Both the position numbers and the translations under genes were made by a program. This document shows, one piece after another, positions 46,849 through 59,159 of a stretch of 64,000 nt of DNA. The stretch covers positions 7,411,546-7,475,545 of the forward strand of contig CM028334.1 in NCBI GenBank assembly GCA_016647705.1, given 5' to 3'. The notes under the pieces are model-generated. The model was not told where the DNA came from. It was given only the letters and a program-made list of their open reading frames with translations, and did not search any database. This DNA comes from Eucommia ulmoides (taxonomy: Eukaryota > Streptophyta > Magnoliopsida > Garryales > Eucommiaceae). Positions within the stretch are counted from its first letter, which is position 1; each line of letters opens with the position of its first letter.

Positions 46849-47839
46849 GATTGCTACAAAACAATGCATCATGGGTGGAGCTACGACTTTTGCAACTCCA
46901 GTGTAGGAATAAGTTGTCTATTCTAAGTGAATTTTGCCAGAGTAATCACTAGTAAAAAGTGCGAGCGCTTTGGTTAGACCTCCCATTTAGTACTTATAGA
47001 AGATGAAATACTTGTTTGACAAGTTTTTCATGAGTCATGATCAATCCTTATTAATGCTTTGGATTTAAGGGGATATGAAGTTAATTGACCGTTATGTTTT
47101 GAATGTACCCGCTCTTTTCATATGTGTAACAGACAATTGTAACGATTCCTGAGCCTGAGTTACAACCCCGAGCTAGAATGCCCTTAGGCCATCCTCAGTT
47201 TTCCAAGGGTAGGCATATAAGAAAGTCGAGCCTACATCTTAGTCAGGATGCATTACGTGCTCAATAATATAAGATCTTCGATAGGCTTCTCGATACTAAA
47301 CATTGCCCTCGGTTACCTTTCATTTACTGGTTGGAAGAACGAACACTTTTTCTCTTTGTTTTCCTTTAAAATTCAATTAAGTCCCTTTTGTTTTGAAGTT
47401 TAAAATTTCAATTATAGGGGAGTTATCCTATAATTTAATCAAATTTGACTGGAAAGACCTCGGACATAGTAGTTCTGTTGGCAAGGAAAGATGTCATTTT
47501 TCTTTATCAATTAAGTTTCGACTGTAATGATCCGGTTTTTCAGGTCCGCTACTCGATTTCTTCCCTTGGAGAATTAACATTAAAACCGCACTATCAATAT
47601 TTCATTTTATATCAATCTGACAAACAACAATGACGATAATTATTATTATCGAATTATCGAGTCAATTTTAGTACTAAGTTATTAATATGTTTTAGTTGAA
47701 ATCTAAGGGTCCAAAGTAAAATTTATGTCAAACTTTAGGGGTACAAGGCGTCAAAATACAAAACAAATTCCAACATTGTGAATTTGAATTCCAATTCCAT
47801 TTCTAATAGTAATTAAATTATATTATCAAATATTACAAA
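46849..47839. other. Gene-free stretch between elements
   Basis: No supported gene. About 47145-47260 encodes a short PEPELQPRARMPLGHP-like piece that weakly recalls the end of a MULE transposase, not enough to call. Confidence 0.4.
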
Positions 47840-49517
47840 GGGAAAAAATACATTTTTGATCCCTGGAAGATGGTCAAAGTGTTCAATTGGCCTCTAAGAT
47901 TTGAAATTCGACACATTTGCTTTCAACATTTTAAAATCGTTTTAAATTGGCCCCTGAAACAGATTCCGTTAAGTCAACTAACGGTCAACGTTTCATTAAG
48001 GGTATTTTAGTCTTTTTATTCAAAGGGGTTAATTTTGAAAAGTCATCTAAACTTAAGGGGTCAAAATATTTTTTTTCTATTTCTTTTTTATCCTTCTCAC
48101 TCAATATTTGTTTGCAACTTTTAAATACTCTTTCTACCTCCATATTAATTATTTATTCTTTATTGAAACACAAATCTGGGAACAAATTTAGAACACAAAT
48201 AGGACCCTCCCATATTGAAACAAAAATCTGAAAACAAATTTTGAAGCCGACGAATAGGACCCTCCCATACTCAAACAAACAAATTTCGTCGTCGTTTTCT
48301 TCGTCGGCAAATGTAAATATTGCTAAATTTGAAAGTGTAATTTCAACAACAAATTTATGGGAACGAAACAGAATTTATGGGAACAAAACAACATTTTTTT
48401 TTTGAAAATATTATTTGATTTTTTTTTCATTAAAAGGGGAATTAAAAACCTCAAGAAATATAAAAGAAATAACATATCCAATCAAACCAAATACAAATCT
48501 CTATGAAAGAGGAAATATGAGCAAAACTAAGGAATAATTTCATTATATTCTAAGAATTTTGCGTTAAACATAAGGGAATAGAATATAATCATATTTTTTT
48601 TTTGGCTTCCATATTAAAACACAACATTAACACTAAAACGAACATCAACATCAAAACGAACACCATCACCAAAACGAACATCAACACCAACGAACACCAC
48701 CACTAAAACGAACAACACTAGTGACGAACACTGAAATCGAAAACGAAGAAAACCGCCGAAATCGAACCTTGGGGTTTCGATTTCGAAATCGAAACAGGAA
48801 ATCGAAATCGAAGAATACCGCCGAACATTGCTACCAAAACGACGAACACCATCGAAATCGAACCTAGGGTTTCAATTTCTATTTCGAAATCGAAATAGGA
48901 AATCGATTTCGATTTTGAAATCGAAATCAAAATTGAAGAATACCGCCGAACATCGCCACCAAAACGACGAACACCATTGAAATCGAACCTAGGGGTTTCG
49001 ATTAGGTTTCGATTTCAATTTGAAAATTGAAACTTAGTTTCGAAATCGAAATTGATCAAAATCGAAATCCAAATTGAACCACGGTTTCGATTTCGATTTC
49101 AAAATCGAAATAGAAATAGAAGTAGAGAAGAAGACGAAGACGACGAACGTAATGGTGGCGCCGGCCTACAACAGTGATGGAAGGAAGTAGACTCCCAGAC
49201 GATCGAAGATTTCACCGGATTCGAAAGCGTGGACTCCCGGACAAGCGCGAACGTCGAGTGACCTGCCTTGACGCTGGCTTCAACGATGAATTTCCCGAGG
49301 TATCTTGTCCCTCCGATGATCAGAATCTTAGTCTTTCCGGTGGTGAAGGAGAGTAGAAGCGGAGAGGAAGGAAGAAGATGACCTAAAAAAAAATTAAAGA
49401 AAAAAAATATTTTTCACCCCTTAAGTTTAACAAAATATGTAAATATGTCACATTCTATTAGTAAGATGGAAATGACGCATTTACCCTTGGCCAAACGTCA
49501 TGTACTTGTCACGTGAC
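47840..49517 (+). mobile_element. Probable truncated Mutator-like element
   Basis: The left side (47840-48080) begins GGGAAAAAATACATTTTTGA and continues with AAGTGTTCAATTGGCCTCTA, matching the terminus of the Pack-MULE at 11034. On the right, about 49416-49517 contains the inverted counterpart of the inner part (CACCCCTTAAGTTTAAC against the left TAAACTTAAGGGGTC), but the outer terminus and target duplication are missing. The interior holds a degenerate tandem array of about 123-bp units (48740-49030, word ACGACGAACACCAT). I infer a deletion of the right end. Confidence 0.45.
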
Positions 49518-49760
49518 TTTTTTTTTTTGGCCGACGGCGGTGGCGACGACGGCGGACGGGTGGGTGATGGTGGCGGACGGCAGGCGGTGCCGGAAGTTAT
49601 CAGGTGGCCGGCGGCGACGATAACCGGCCGGTTGGTGGCCGGCGATCCGGGAGGTGACCGGCGACGGTTGCCGGAGATGGCCGCCGCCGACGCCGCGCGC
49701 CTGGTGGTCAACCGATGATGAACAGTAACTGAAAATAGAATGAGAATTATGAGAAATAAT
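49518..49760. other. GC-rich island upstream of EDS1
   Basis: A stretch of about 180 bases (49526-49705), very rich in GGCGG and CCGGC words, in otherwise AT-rich sequence. Open frames exist on both strands but are just composition effects. It may be the captured or residual part of the truncated Mutator-like element. Confidence 0.4.
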
Positions 49761-49953
49761 TTTTTTTTTATTTCTTATTTTTTAAAAAAAAATGAGCATA
49801 ATTATCAAATGGAAATAAAATGAGAACGAGAACAAAAATTATAACACTATTTTCAAATAAAATTTTCAAAAACCTCGGAATGAAATGAATTTTTTTGGAA
49901 TAGGAAGAGTTACCAAACGGTCGTTTGGCTTTAGTGTGGAAAGTATATAATTC

Positions 49954-50020
49954 AGTCAAAATTTAACCTCAAAAGAGACAAATGGTACTCTTATGGCAAG
50001 TCAAGCAGCCCCCCAGTCAA
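49954..50020 (-). promoter_or_regulatory. Cluster of three W-box-like sites upstream of EDS1
   Basis: AGTCAA, which reads TTGACT on the minus strand, occurs at 49954-49959, 49999-50004 and 50015-50020, roughly 180-245 bases before the EDS1 start codon. TTGAC(C/T) is the WRKY binding core, and clustered W boxes are common in defence gene promoters. The motif is short, so chance is possible. Confidence 0.42.
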
Positions 50021-50196
50021 TGCATGTGTAATGACAGAAAAGCCCTTCACACAAAACCAAGTTTCATATCTATTAGTCATTGTAATCCACCCTCTCAACT
50101 AGGGCTATTTCACTAATTTCATTTTTTCCCATCAATCTTTCTCTTTAATCTCACCCAGACCCTGAGTCTGAAGAAAGAAGCCAAAGCTTTACAGCG

Positions 50197-53100
50197 ATGG
50201 CGGGAGTAAGACTTGGAGAGAACATGGAAATGAAAGAGGAGCTCATCAAGAAGGCTTGCCATTTGGCCTTCAAAGCTCATAAGTCTCCGTCGAAGCCTTA
50301 CTTATGCGAGAAGAGTCGGAGCTCGTCGGAGGCGATTTTCGGGTTTCCCGGTTCGTGGTCGGCGGGCGATTGGGTTTCCCGAAACGGAAACCCCTTCGGA
50401 AAAACGGAAATCACTGCTTCGATTTTTCCTTCTCTCAGAAGCGTCGGCGTCGGCGACGTCGCGGTGGTGAAGGAGGCATGTCTTCGCAGATTCGAAGCGA
50501 TTCTGAGCTCATCGCCTTTTCCGATTGAGGTACAAAATTCAAGGCAAATCGATCACAATTTTTTCTAGTAAATCTCTAAATTACAAAGAAGAATTGAAGA
50601 AATTTAGGATATGAATTGTTTGCAACTCGAAGTAATTTTCTGAAAAATCTAAAACAATTTCTGAAAACAGAGGGATTATAGTCAGTTAGAGTAGGTTAAC
50701 TTTTTCTGATGAGGTTTAGAAAATGGAGGAGAGGAAATAACATTCTCACACTTTATTTCTGAAGATTACAGTACATATATACAAGTTGCACCTTTGCTAA
50801 CTATGAAAAATAAAACTAAAAGAGGTAAAAACAATTAAGGAATAATATACAACGGAAAGATAGTTGACCACTGCTTGATTGGCATGAAAACTAGGAAACC
50901 AAATCAGAGAATCAATGGTAATGAGAGTGAAGAGAAAAAAGGCAAATTAACTATATTCTTAGCATTCCCCCCGCAAGATGGCATGTGAAGATTCTGAACA
51001 CCCATCTTGACAAGTAAATCACGAAACAAATCTGCCCCAAGAGCTTTCGTAAAGACATCAGGAAATTGTTGTTTGGAGCGAACAAAGCTAGTACGTACTA
51101 CTCTCACGGATCAAATGACAATCTATCTCGATGTGTTTGGTACGTTCATGAAAGGTTGGATTTGCTGCAATATGTAAGGCAACTTTGTTATCACAATAAA
51201 GATTGGCAAGCTGCGAGTGATGAATTCCAAAATCCTGTAATAGGTATAATAGCCAACTAACTTCGCAACAAGTTGTCGCCATTTCCTTATACTTCGCTTC
51301 AACAGAAGAGCGAGAAATAGTCGATTGCTTCTTTGATTTCCATGAAATGGGAGAGCTTCCAAGCAAAACACAATACCCTATCGCGAACGACGGGAATCGG
51401 GACAACTTGCCCAATCAGAATCGCAGTAGGCATGAAGTTGCCGTGAACTAGATGTTGAAAGAAGAATCCCTTGGCCGGGACAACTCTTTAAATAGCGCAA
51501 AACTCGTATTGCAGCAAGATAGTGTGGTTGACGAGGTTCCCCAAGAAATTGACTAAGAACTTGTACACAATAGGCAATATTTGGTCGTGTTACTGTGAGA
51601 TAGAGTAAACGACCAACCAAGCGCCTATAAGATGTCGGATCTGAAATAAGTTCTCCATCGGTCTTGCTCAATCGAAGATTTTGCTCCATTGTAGTTATTG
51701 AAGAACGTGTGCCAAGGAGACCAAACTCTTCAAGTAACTCACGAACATATTTTGTTGGCTTAGATAAATACGCAGTTTTGATTGGGCAATTTCTATACCC
51801 AGAAAATATTTTAGAACACCAAGATCTCGCACTTTGAAATGACTTCGAAGAGTTGCCTTTAGGTTTTGAATCTCCGCAAGATTATCACCTACAATAATAA
51901 TGTCATCGACGTATACAAGGATAATAGTAAGTTAATTGTTGGTTGTCTTTGTAAACAATGAATAATCCACCTTTGACTGTTGGTAACGGACTCCTATCAA
52001 CTTGCTAGAAAGCTTGGCAAACCATTGACGAAAAGCCTGTTTGAGACCATAGAGGGACTTTTGAAGCTTACAAACAACATTGCTAGTGCTATGATGTTGA
52101 AAACCTTGTGGAAGCCGCACGTAAATCTTCTCATTCAAATCACCATGAAGAAAAGCATTGCTAATGTCGAGTTGGTGGAGATTCCAGTTTTTAACAGATG
52201 CAATGGCTAGTAAACATCGCATTGTTGTGAGTTTGGCTACTGGTGCAAAGGTTTCTTGGTAATCAAGTCCTTTTTGCTGATTGTATCCTTTCGCAATTAA
52301 TCGAGCTTTGTAGCGCTCAACAATACCATCTGGTTGATACTTGATCTTGTAGACCCATTTGCAACCAATGACTTGTTTGTCAGGTGGTAGTGGCATAAGC
52401 TCCAAAGTCTGATTAGCTTCCAAGGCTTCGATTTCCTTTGCCACTGTCTTTCCCTAGTTCACATCAAACATTACTTGTTTGAATGTCTTTGGTTCCTGGC
52501 TAGTAAAAATGGAAGCTAAAAAAGAACGATGCATTGGAGAGAATTTTTTACAAGACAAGAAATTTTGTAGTGGATGAGAGGTACTCACAGGATTGGAAGA
52601 AAACTTTGGTGTTGGTAAATCACATGTCGCCAATTGACAATGATAGTCTTTGAGGTGAGAAGGAGGGCGAGACTCACGCCTAGATCGTCGAATTGGTGGT
52701 GAGGGATTTTCTTGCATTAGAACATCAGGATCTTGGCTATCTTGTGTTTCAAGTGATGTTTCAATTTGTGGAGGTGACACAATATCGTTATCAGTCTCAC
52801 TGATGTAACATGGAAAAGCAAGCTGATTTGGAGGCATCTTTGTTTCTTGATGAAATGGAAAAACGTTTTCTCTGAATTGAACATCTCGAGTAATAAAAAT
52901 TATGTTGGTTTCAAGATCAAAAACTTTGTATCCTTTTTTACCATAAGGGTAACCAATGAAGATGCAACGAGATGCTCTAGGATCAAACTTTGTCTTTGAA
53001 CCACTTGTATTTGTTGCAAAACACAAGCAACCAAAGACTTTTAAATGAGAAAAGAGGAAATTGAATTAAATAACAATTCATATGGAGTCTTATCAGACAA

Positions 53101-56100
53101 CAAAGGAGTTGGAGTGCGATTAACAAGGTAGGCTCCAGTTAACACAAATTCACTCCAAAATTTAATAGGAATTCTTACCTAGAAACGCAAAGTACGAGCG
53201 ACATTAAGTGCCCATGTTTTCTTTCCACCACGCCATTTTGTTGTGGTGTGTTCACGCAGCTTGTCTCATGTATCATCCCTTTAGAATTATAAAAATCCTT
53301 CATGTCAAATTACCTTCCATTATCAAACAGCAGTGTTTTTATCCTTTCATTGAATTGTTTTTCAACATAAAAATGAAAGGACCTCAAAAGTGAACGAGTC
53401 TCGCTCTTACATTGCATAAGGAAAACCTAAGTACAATGAGAAAAGTCATCCACAATAGGGAGAAAATAATGGGCACCGGATAAAGAAGCAGTATGGAATT
53501 TACCCCTAATATCACAACGAATTAAATCAGAAGGTTCAACTGAGCTTTTATTACTCAAAGGAAAAGGAGTTCAAGTTTGTTTGGCTAGAGGACAAATCTC
53601 ACAACTTTCATGTTGAATAGAAGGATTCAAAGCTGGAGTGTAATGTGAAAACGACTTAAAACGACTATGCCCAGCGTGTCCAAGACACTGGTGCCATAAA
53701 CTACGGATCGAGGAAGACACAGCTTGAGACACATAGGACATTTTTCAGAATAATATTTGGTGTCAACCGAACATCATCAATATGTGTAATTAGAACATTT
53801 TCTCCATTTGGAAGCTTAGCAGTTCTAGAACATGTGGCTCTTAAATGAGAAAAAATGAGGGATAGTTAACCATATGATCGGTAGCCCCGGAATCAATGAT
53901 CCAAGAAGTTGAATGAATAGAATGGATGGCATTAAGGACAATACCTGTCAGATTATTTTGGGAGGCATTGTTACCTACCAGATTGGACTTAGGTTGGGTA
54001 CCAATTAATGCTAAAATCTGTTGGCATTGTTCTGGAGTGAAGGGAAAATTGTGTCACCGAAGAAGGCGTTGAAATCTAATTTGCAGAAGCTTGGCTTGGT
54101 GTGAACTGTTTTGGACCCTTGTACAACTTGTGACTAGGAGGGTAGCCATGCAATTTATAGCACTTCTCCTCGATATGTCCCATTCTTCCACATAAATCAC
54201 AACTAATTTTAGAATTATTGGAATAAATTTGACCATGATTTTTAACTCTATTGTCACGCTCTTTCGCAGCTAGTGCGGCAGACTCCATTGTAGGACGTGA
54301 ACCACCCATACCTCATTGCCGTTCTTCTTGAAGAAGTAATGAGAAGACCTAACTCATTGTCGGAATAGGATTCATCAATAATATTTGGCCACACACAGTT
54401 GTATAGCTTCCATTCAAACCCATTAAGGACTGCATGGATCGATCTCTATCTCTATATCCTTCCAAGGTCTTGTGAGAATCACAAGTGCAAGGAGGTATGG
54501 GAGAATAAATATTCAATTCATCCCACAACCCTTTTAACTTTGAATTATAAATTGTGATAGAATCCTAACCATGTGATATAGAGATAATCATTTGTTGTAA
54601 TTCAAAAATTCGTGGGCCATTGACCTGAGAAAACCTTTCCTCAAGATCCAACCAGAGGTCTCTAGATGTTTCTGCATGAATCGCATCGCTTGCAAGTTCT
54701 GGGATGATAGCATTCACAATCCAAGAGGCCACCATGTCATCGCATCACTTCCAATCCGCAAAATCTGCATCTTTTGATGACAACTTTGGGATTGCCCTAT
54801 TAACAAGACCAACTTTGTCTTTTGCACTGAGAGCCTTCAACATAGCCCAGCTCCACATGGTATAGTTCTCCATTCAACAAAGAAGACACTAAAACATCAC
54901 TAGGATTGTCCGAGAGATGAATGGTATAAAAATTTCTCTTAGTTTGATCTCCCATTGCAAATGAGTGTCAAACAAAAAAAAATTAGAAGAGAAAGAGAAA
55001 AAAAAATTAGAAGAGAACAGTAAGGATGCTCTGGTACCATAATGAGGTTTAGAAAATGGAGGAGAGGAAATAACATTCTCACACTTTATTTATGAAGATT
55101 ATAGTACATATATACAAGTTGCGCTGACTATGGAAAATAAAACTAACAGAGGTAAATATAATTAAGGAATAATATACAACGGGAAGATAGTTGACCACCG
55201 CTTGATTGGCACGAAAACTAGGAAACCAAATCAGAGAATCAATGGTAAGGAGAGTAAAGAGAAAAAAGGCAAATTAACTATATTCTTAACATTTGCTGCA
55301 GCTCAATTGTTTATAGAATAGAAATGCGAATCTATCTATTTTATTTTGATAGACGATGACTTATATACGCACTAATTCTTCAAAAATTCGGTACCAGAAA
55401 TGATGAATTTTGCCATGATTTTCAAGTATTTGATGCTAGAAATCGAACTGAAAAAAGAAAATCATGACTAAACCAGAAGCAGCACATCCATGCATCATGC
55501 AGTAAGAATTTCAGCTAAATTTCTCAATATATATATGTATGTATGTAACGAACTGTTTTGAGATTGCATATCAAGTGTTTGAGAAAATGCCTGGCTGATA
55601 ATATAATTGAGGTTGAATTTTCAGGTGGACAAAGCAGTATCGGAGAAGAAGCAAGTGGTGTTTTCTGGTCACTCTTCTGGCGGTCCAATAGCGATCCTTG
55701 CAACCCTCTGGTTCCTAGAAAAATACCTCAAGCCAAACCCTAAACAAACCTCCCCTCGATGTTTGACTTTCGGATCCCCAATCATCGGCGATCGGATCTT
55801 CCCACACGCCCTCCGGCGAGAAAATTGGGACCAACACTTCACACATTTCGTAACAAAATATGATATCATCCCTCGAATAACCCTAGCTCCAACCTCATCC
55901 GTCGATCAGAAAATCAACCAAATCCTCCTTTTTCTAAACCCTAAATCCCCGTTATTCCAACAAGAATCCATCGGAAAATCAAGCAATTCGTTTGATTTCT
56001 TCATGAATGTGGCGAGGAGTTCGTCCGCTGTTTCGAGCCACGTTGCATGTAATCTCATGGGATGCACAAACCCGTTGTTGGAAACCCTAGCAGGATTTTT

Positions 56101-58898
56101 TGAACTCAGCCCTTATCGGCCTTTTGGGAGGTACGTTTTTTGTACCGGAAATGGGAAATTGGTGGTGGTGAGGAATTCGGATGCGGTTTTACAGATGTTG
56201 TTCTACTGTCTTCAATTGAGCTCTGAAGAGGAAGGACCGGAGGTTGCTTATAGAAGCTTGAAGGAACATTTGGGGTATGAGAATGAGTTGGATGAATGCT
56301 TGGGGATGCAAAATGTGGTTTTTTTGGATGATTTAGCGAACCTTCCATTGTCTTCTGATGGTAGTTTTACTGGTGAGGCTGCTGAAATGAACGTGGCTTT
56401 GAATGACCTTGGCCTGGTGAGTAAACCTTTGATTTTTTTTTCATGTTGAAATTCCTCAATTTTAGTTGCAAAATATTAGAAATGCTTGAGATATTATACA
56501 GCAATATTTTTTTTTTTTTTTTTTTGGTTTTACGTTAAGGTGTGTCCAGGCCAGTTTACGCGTACCTCGACTAATCACTTCATCGGGCGATCTTAAGGGT
56601 GCACTCCCCCACATCGGCCTGGTGCATTCAGGATTAAATTCAAAATTTAATTTCTTGAGTGTTCCGCAAGAGAGTCGAACCTTGGATGACAAGGAAATGG
56701 AGCACCTGTCTTTGCTAATCGGACTTAACACCTCTTAGGTATATAGCAATAAATTATGGCATCCTTTGTGAAACAAGAATGAAAATATGATAATGAATAC
56801 AAATTCGGCATTTAGTTAATAAAGTCGATAAATTCAATATAATTTATATTAATTGAAGGACAAAAAAAATTTATTTGAAGGAACAAAAAATAAAAGAAAA
56901 AAAAACAATGAGAATAAAATTATAAGTGACTTATTTCAAGAACAATTTGATAATTTTCTCTTTGGTCGAAATTATAAGTGACTTATTTCAAGGACAATTT
57001 GATAATTTTCTCTTTGGTCGAATTCTTGAGTTTTTGTTTTAAAAGTGTTATTAGAAATATGTGAGATATTATATAGAAACAACAATAATAACAACAAAAT
57101 AACTTTTTTATCACGGCTATTTGAATCCGTTCGCGCCATATAGATCGTTTAAGGGCCGTCCGCTCCTTTAAGTTCAAAGTAGTCACGACAATTCCTAATT
57201 GCCCATTTAAAATAAATTTCACTTGAATTAAAGGGATAATTGGTCAATAATCCTATACTTGGAGTGTAATATGTTATTTGTACTATTTAAAATATAAGTT
57301 TAGATTTAATCCTTAAACTGGATTTTAGTTCTTTATTAGTCCCGCGTGTGCTCATGCATTGTATGTGGAGCGTAGAGAGAGCTTGGTGAGTGAATCTATA
57401 TTAGAGTTAATATTAGTTACACATAACTAAAATTAGTTACAAGTTAAATAATTACAAATTAGATGTAATTATATTATATGTATTTGTGTAATATTAGTTA
57501 CACATAATTGTATAATATTTGTTACATCTAACAAATATTTTACACATAAGTTAGATACTTGTAACATATGTTTCTGTTCAGTACGGCTATGGGAGTGTAG
57601 ATGCATGTATTGGGCCTTCCGCTTTGTTTTGTTTTTTTTTTCTCTTAATACGCGGAACTAAAACACAAGTTGCAATTGAGTAAGGGACTTTTTTAAAATT
57701 AAGGGTAAAATAAGGGATCTGCCACCGAAACACCCAAGATTAAATCACATTTTTGCACGGGTTCATCAGACCAGTATAAACGATTTGCTCTCAACTTATC
57801 TTCAGTGGGTGTTATTCTTAACTTCTCCCTAATAATCTCATTCTTAATTTCTCCCAATTGTCTTACATTCATCAACCTTAATAGCCTCATCTCTGCAACA
57901 CCTACTTTCTAAACGTGGTTTTTGTTTACCACCTAACATTACGATCCATAACAAAACGCAGTCTCATTTCAGTCTTTGTAGAATTTTCAATGGCATTCTA
58001 TAAACACAAATTACTCCAACTGCATTTTTTGACTAGCCATCGTGACTTCATTGGTTTTGATAGATTCCAGAAACAGTTTTTGAGTCTGCAAAATTTCCAC
58101 TGGAATCTGATAAACCTTAATTTATGCAAGTTGATTCCTAGTTTTATCTGATGAAAACACCTCAACTTCTGTTCTCTCTCCAAAAAATTCCAGAGCGCAA
58201 GAGCAAGGCTATGCCTAAGAGCCGCCGGAGAGTGGGAGAAACAAAAACAGAAAAATCAATCCAATATCGATTACAAGATGAATGCAATCACAGAAGGACT
58301 AGACAAGGTACAAGAATACCAAGCCACATCCGAGCTTCGGAACATAGGTTACTATGATTCCTTCAAACTCCAGAAAGAAGAACTTGATTTCAAGGCCAAC
58401 ATCAAGCGGATCGAACTCATTGGCATATGGGATGAAATCGTTGAGATGCTGAAAAGGTATGAACTTCCTGACGGTTTCGAAGCCCGAAAAGAGTGGATCA
58501 AGATCGGGACGAGATTCCGAAGATTGGTCGAGCCTCTGGATATAGCAAATTACTATCGACACCTCAAGAATGATGATACCGGGCCTTATATGAAGAATGC
58601 TAGGCCGAAACGGTACAGGTATACGCAGAGGTGGCAAGAAAGTGCGGAGCGGTTGCAGAGCGGGTCGAGCTCAGAGTCATGTTTTTGGGCCGAGGTGGAG
58701 GAGTTGAGGGTGAAGCCGTTTGGGGAGATTAAGGATGATGTTGTGAAACTTGAGCAACAACTAAACCGATGGGTTGGTGACGAGGTGTTGGGGAAAGATG
58801 TTTTTTTGGGCGAATCGACGTTTGTGAAGTGGTGGAAATTGCTTCCTTATGATGAGCATAGATCTAAATCTTGCATTGCAACGTATATCGCCGGTTGA
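50197..58898 (+). CDS. EDS1: Enhanced disease susceptibility 1 (EDS1), 3 exons
   Basis: A lipase-like immune regulator that pairs with PAD4 or SAG101 and relays signals from TIR-type NLR receptors in nucleus and cytoplasm. Exons are 50197-50529, 55625-56416 and 58194-58898, all phase 0 with GT-AG introns, giving 609 aa (Arabidopsis about 623). The lipase-like domain has FSGHSSGG with Ser128, Asp191 in KYDIIPR, and a candidate His326 in LKEHLGYE. The C-terminal EP domain begins in exon 3 ([18 protein letters not shown]) and includes [60 protein letters not shown] and [16 protein letters not shown]. The Ser-Asp-His set is kept in EDS1, although catalysis is not needed for immunity. The reading frame is intact. 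The first intron, 5095 bp, holds a copia fossil in antisense; the second, 1777 bp, holds a SINE and an R1 repeat. Recognition is from recalled EDS1 sequences. Confidence 0.97.
50710..55291 (-). mobile_element. Copia element with both LTRs, antisense in EDS1 intron 1
   Basis: LTRs at 50710-50964 (3') and 55043-55291 (5'), TG...CA, with a tRNA-Met-type primer site (TGGTACCAGAGC on its strand) next to the 5' LTR and a purine tract before the 3' LTR. Parts in order on the minus strand: gag with a zinc knuckle ([14 protein letters not shown], about 54200), integrase and its end (about 53900-52450), reverse transcriptase ([26 protein letters not shown]), RNase H ([28 protein letters not shown]). 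By eye the LTRs differ at about 13-15 of 249 positions, 5-6 percent, which at 1.3e-8 per site per year is roughly 2 million years. It is structurally complete but broken by multiple disruptions. No clear 5-bp duplication was found. Confidence 0.88.
56507..56739 (-). mobile_element. Au-type SINE in EDS1 intron 2, with target duplication
   Basis: On the minus strand a tRNA-like head (TTAGCAAAGACAGGTGC), box B GGTTCGACTC, a body with GGCCGATGTGGGGGAGTGCA and AAACTGGCCTGGACACACC, then an A tail (plus-strand T run 56507-56525). Flanks TATACAGCAATA (56495-56506) and TATATAGCAATA (56740-56751) are an 11 of 12 match, a normal SINE duplication. Confidence 0.8.
57231..57741 (-). repeat. Dispersed repeat family R1, copy E, in EDS1 intron 2
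   Basis: On its own strand it begins TTGGGTGTTTCGGTGGCAGA, continues TCCCTTATTTTACCC, has the TACATGTAAC-type middle, and ends near ACCAATTATCCCTTT. It is one of the cleaner copies for defining the family ends. Confidence 0.65.
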
Positions 58899-59150
58899 AT
58901 TTGTTCCGTGTTTTTTTGTTACCACGTTGTTCTGAAAACTTGAAGTACAGTTTCGTGTGTAAATTGTGATAATAATGTATGAAATTTTTCTTTTGAAATG
59001 AATAAGAAGATGTATTCAAATGCAAGACTAGAGGAGCAGGCTTATGGGAACAATTTTATTATGCTCTCAAACTATTAATCTAAAAATTTAGGCGTAGAAC
59101 GTAAATAATTTTTTTGTTCTTGTTTTTTCTTGGTACAAATGATAAAAAAA
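58899..59150. terminator. EDS1 3' UTR region
   Basis: The sequence after the stop includes AATAATGTATGAAA and AATGAATAAGAAG, plausible plant near-upstream polyadenylation signals about 70-110 bases after the stop codon. Confidence 0.3.
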
Positions 59151-59159
59151 ATCTGAGAC

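Noticed and set aside
47145-47260. Possible MULE transposase C-terminal remnant
   Set aside because: Only about 20 residues recall the family, with no zinc-binding or catalytic residues; too weak to annotate.
49481-49718. GC-rich open frames on both strands
   Set aside because: Glycine- or proline-rich translations of a GGCGG-rich island; no start context, no domain and no splice partner.
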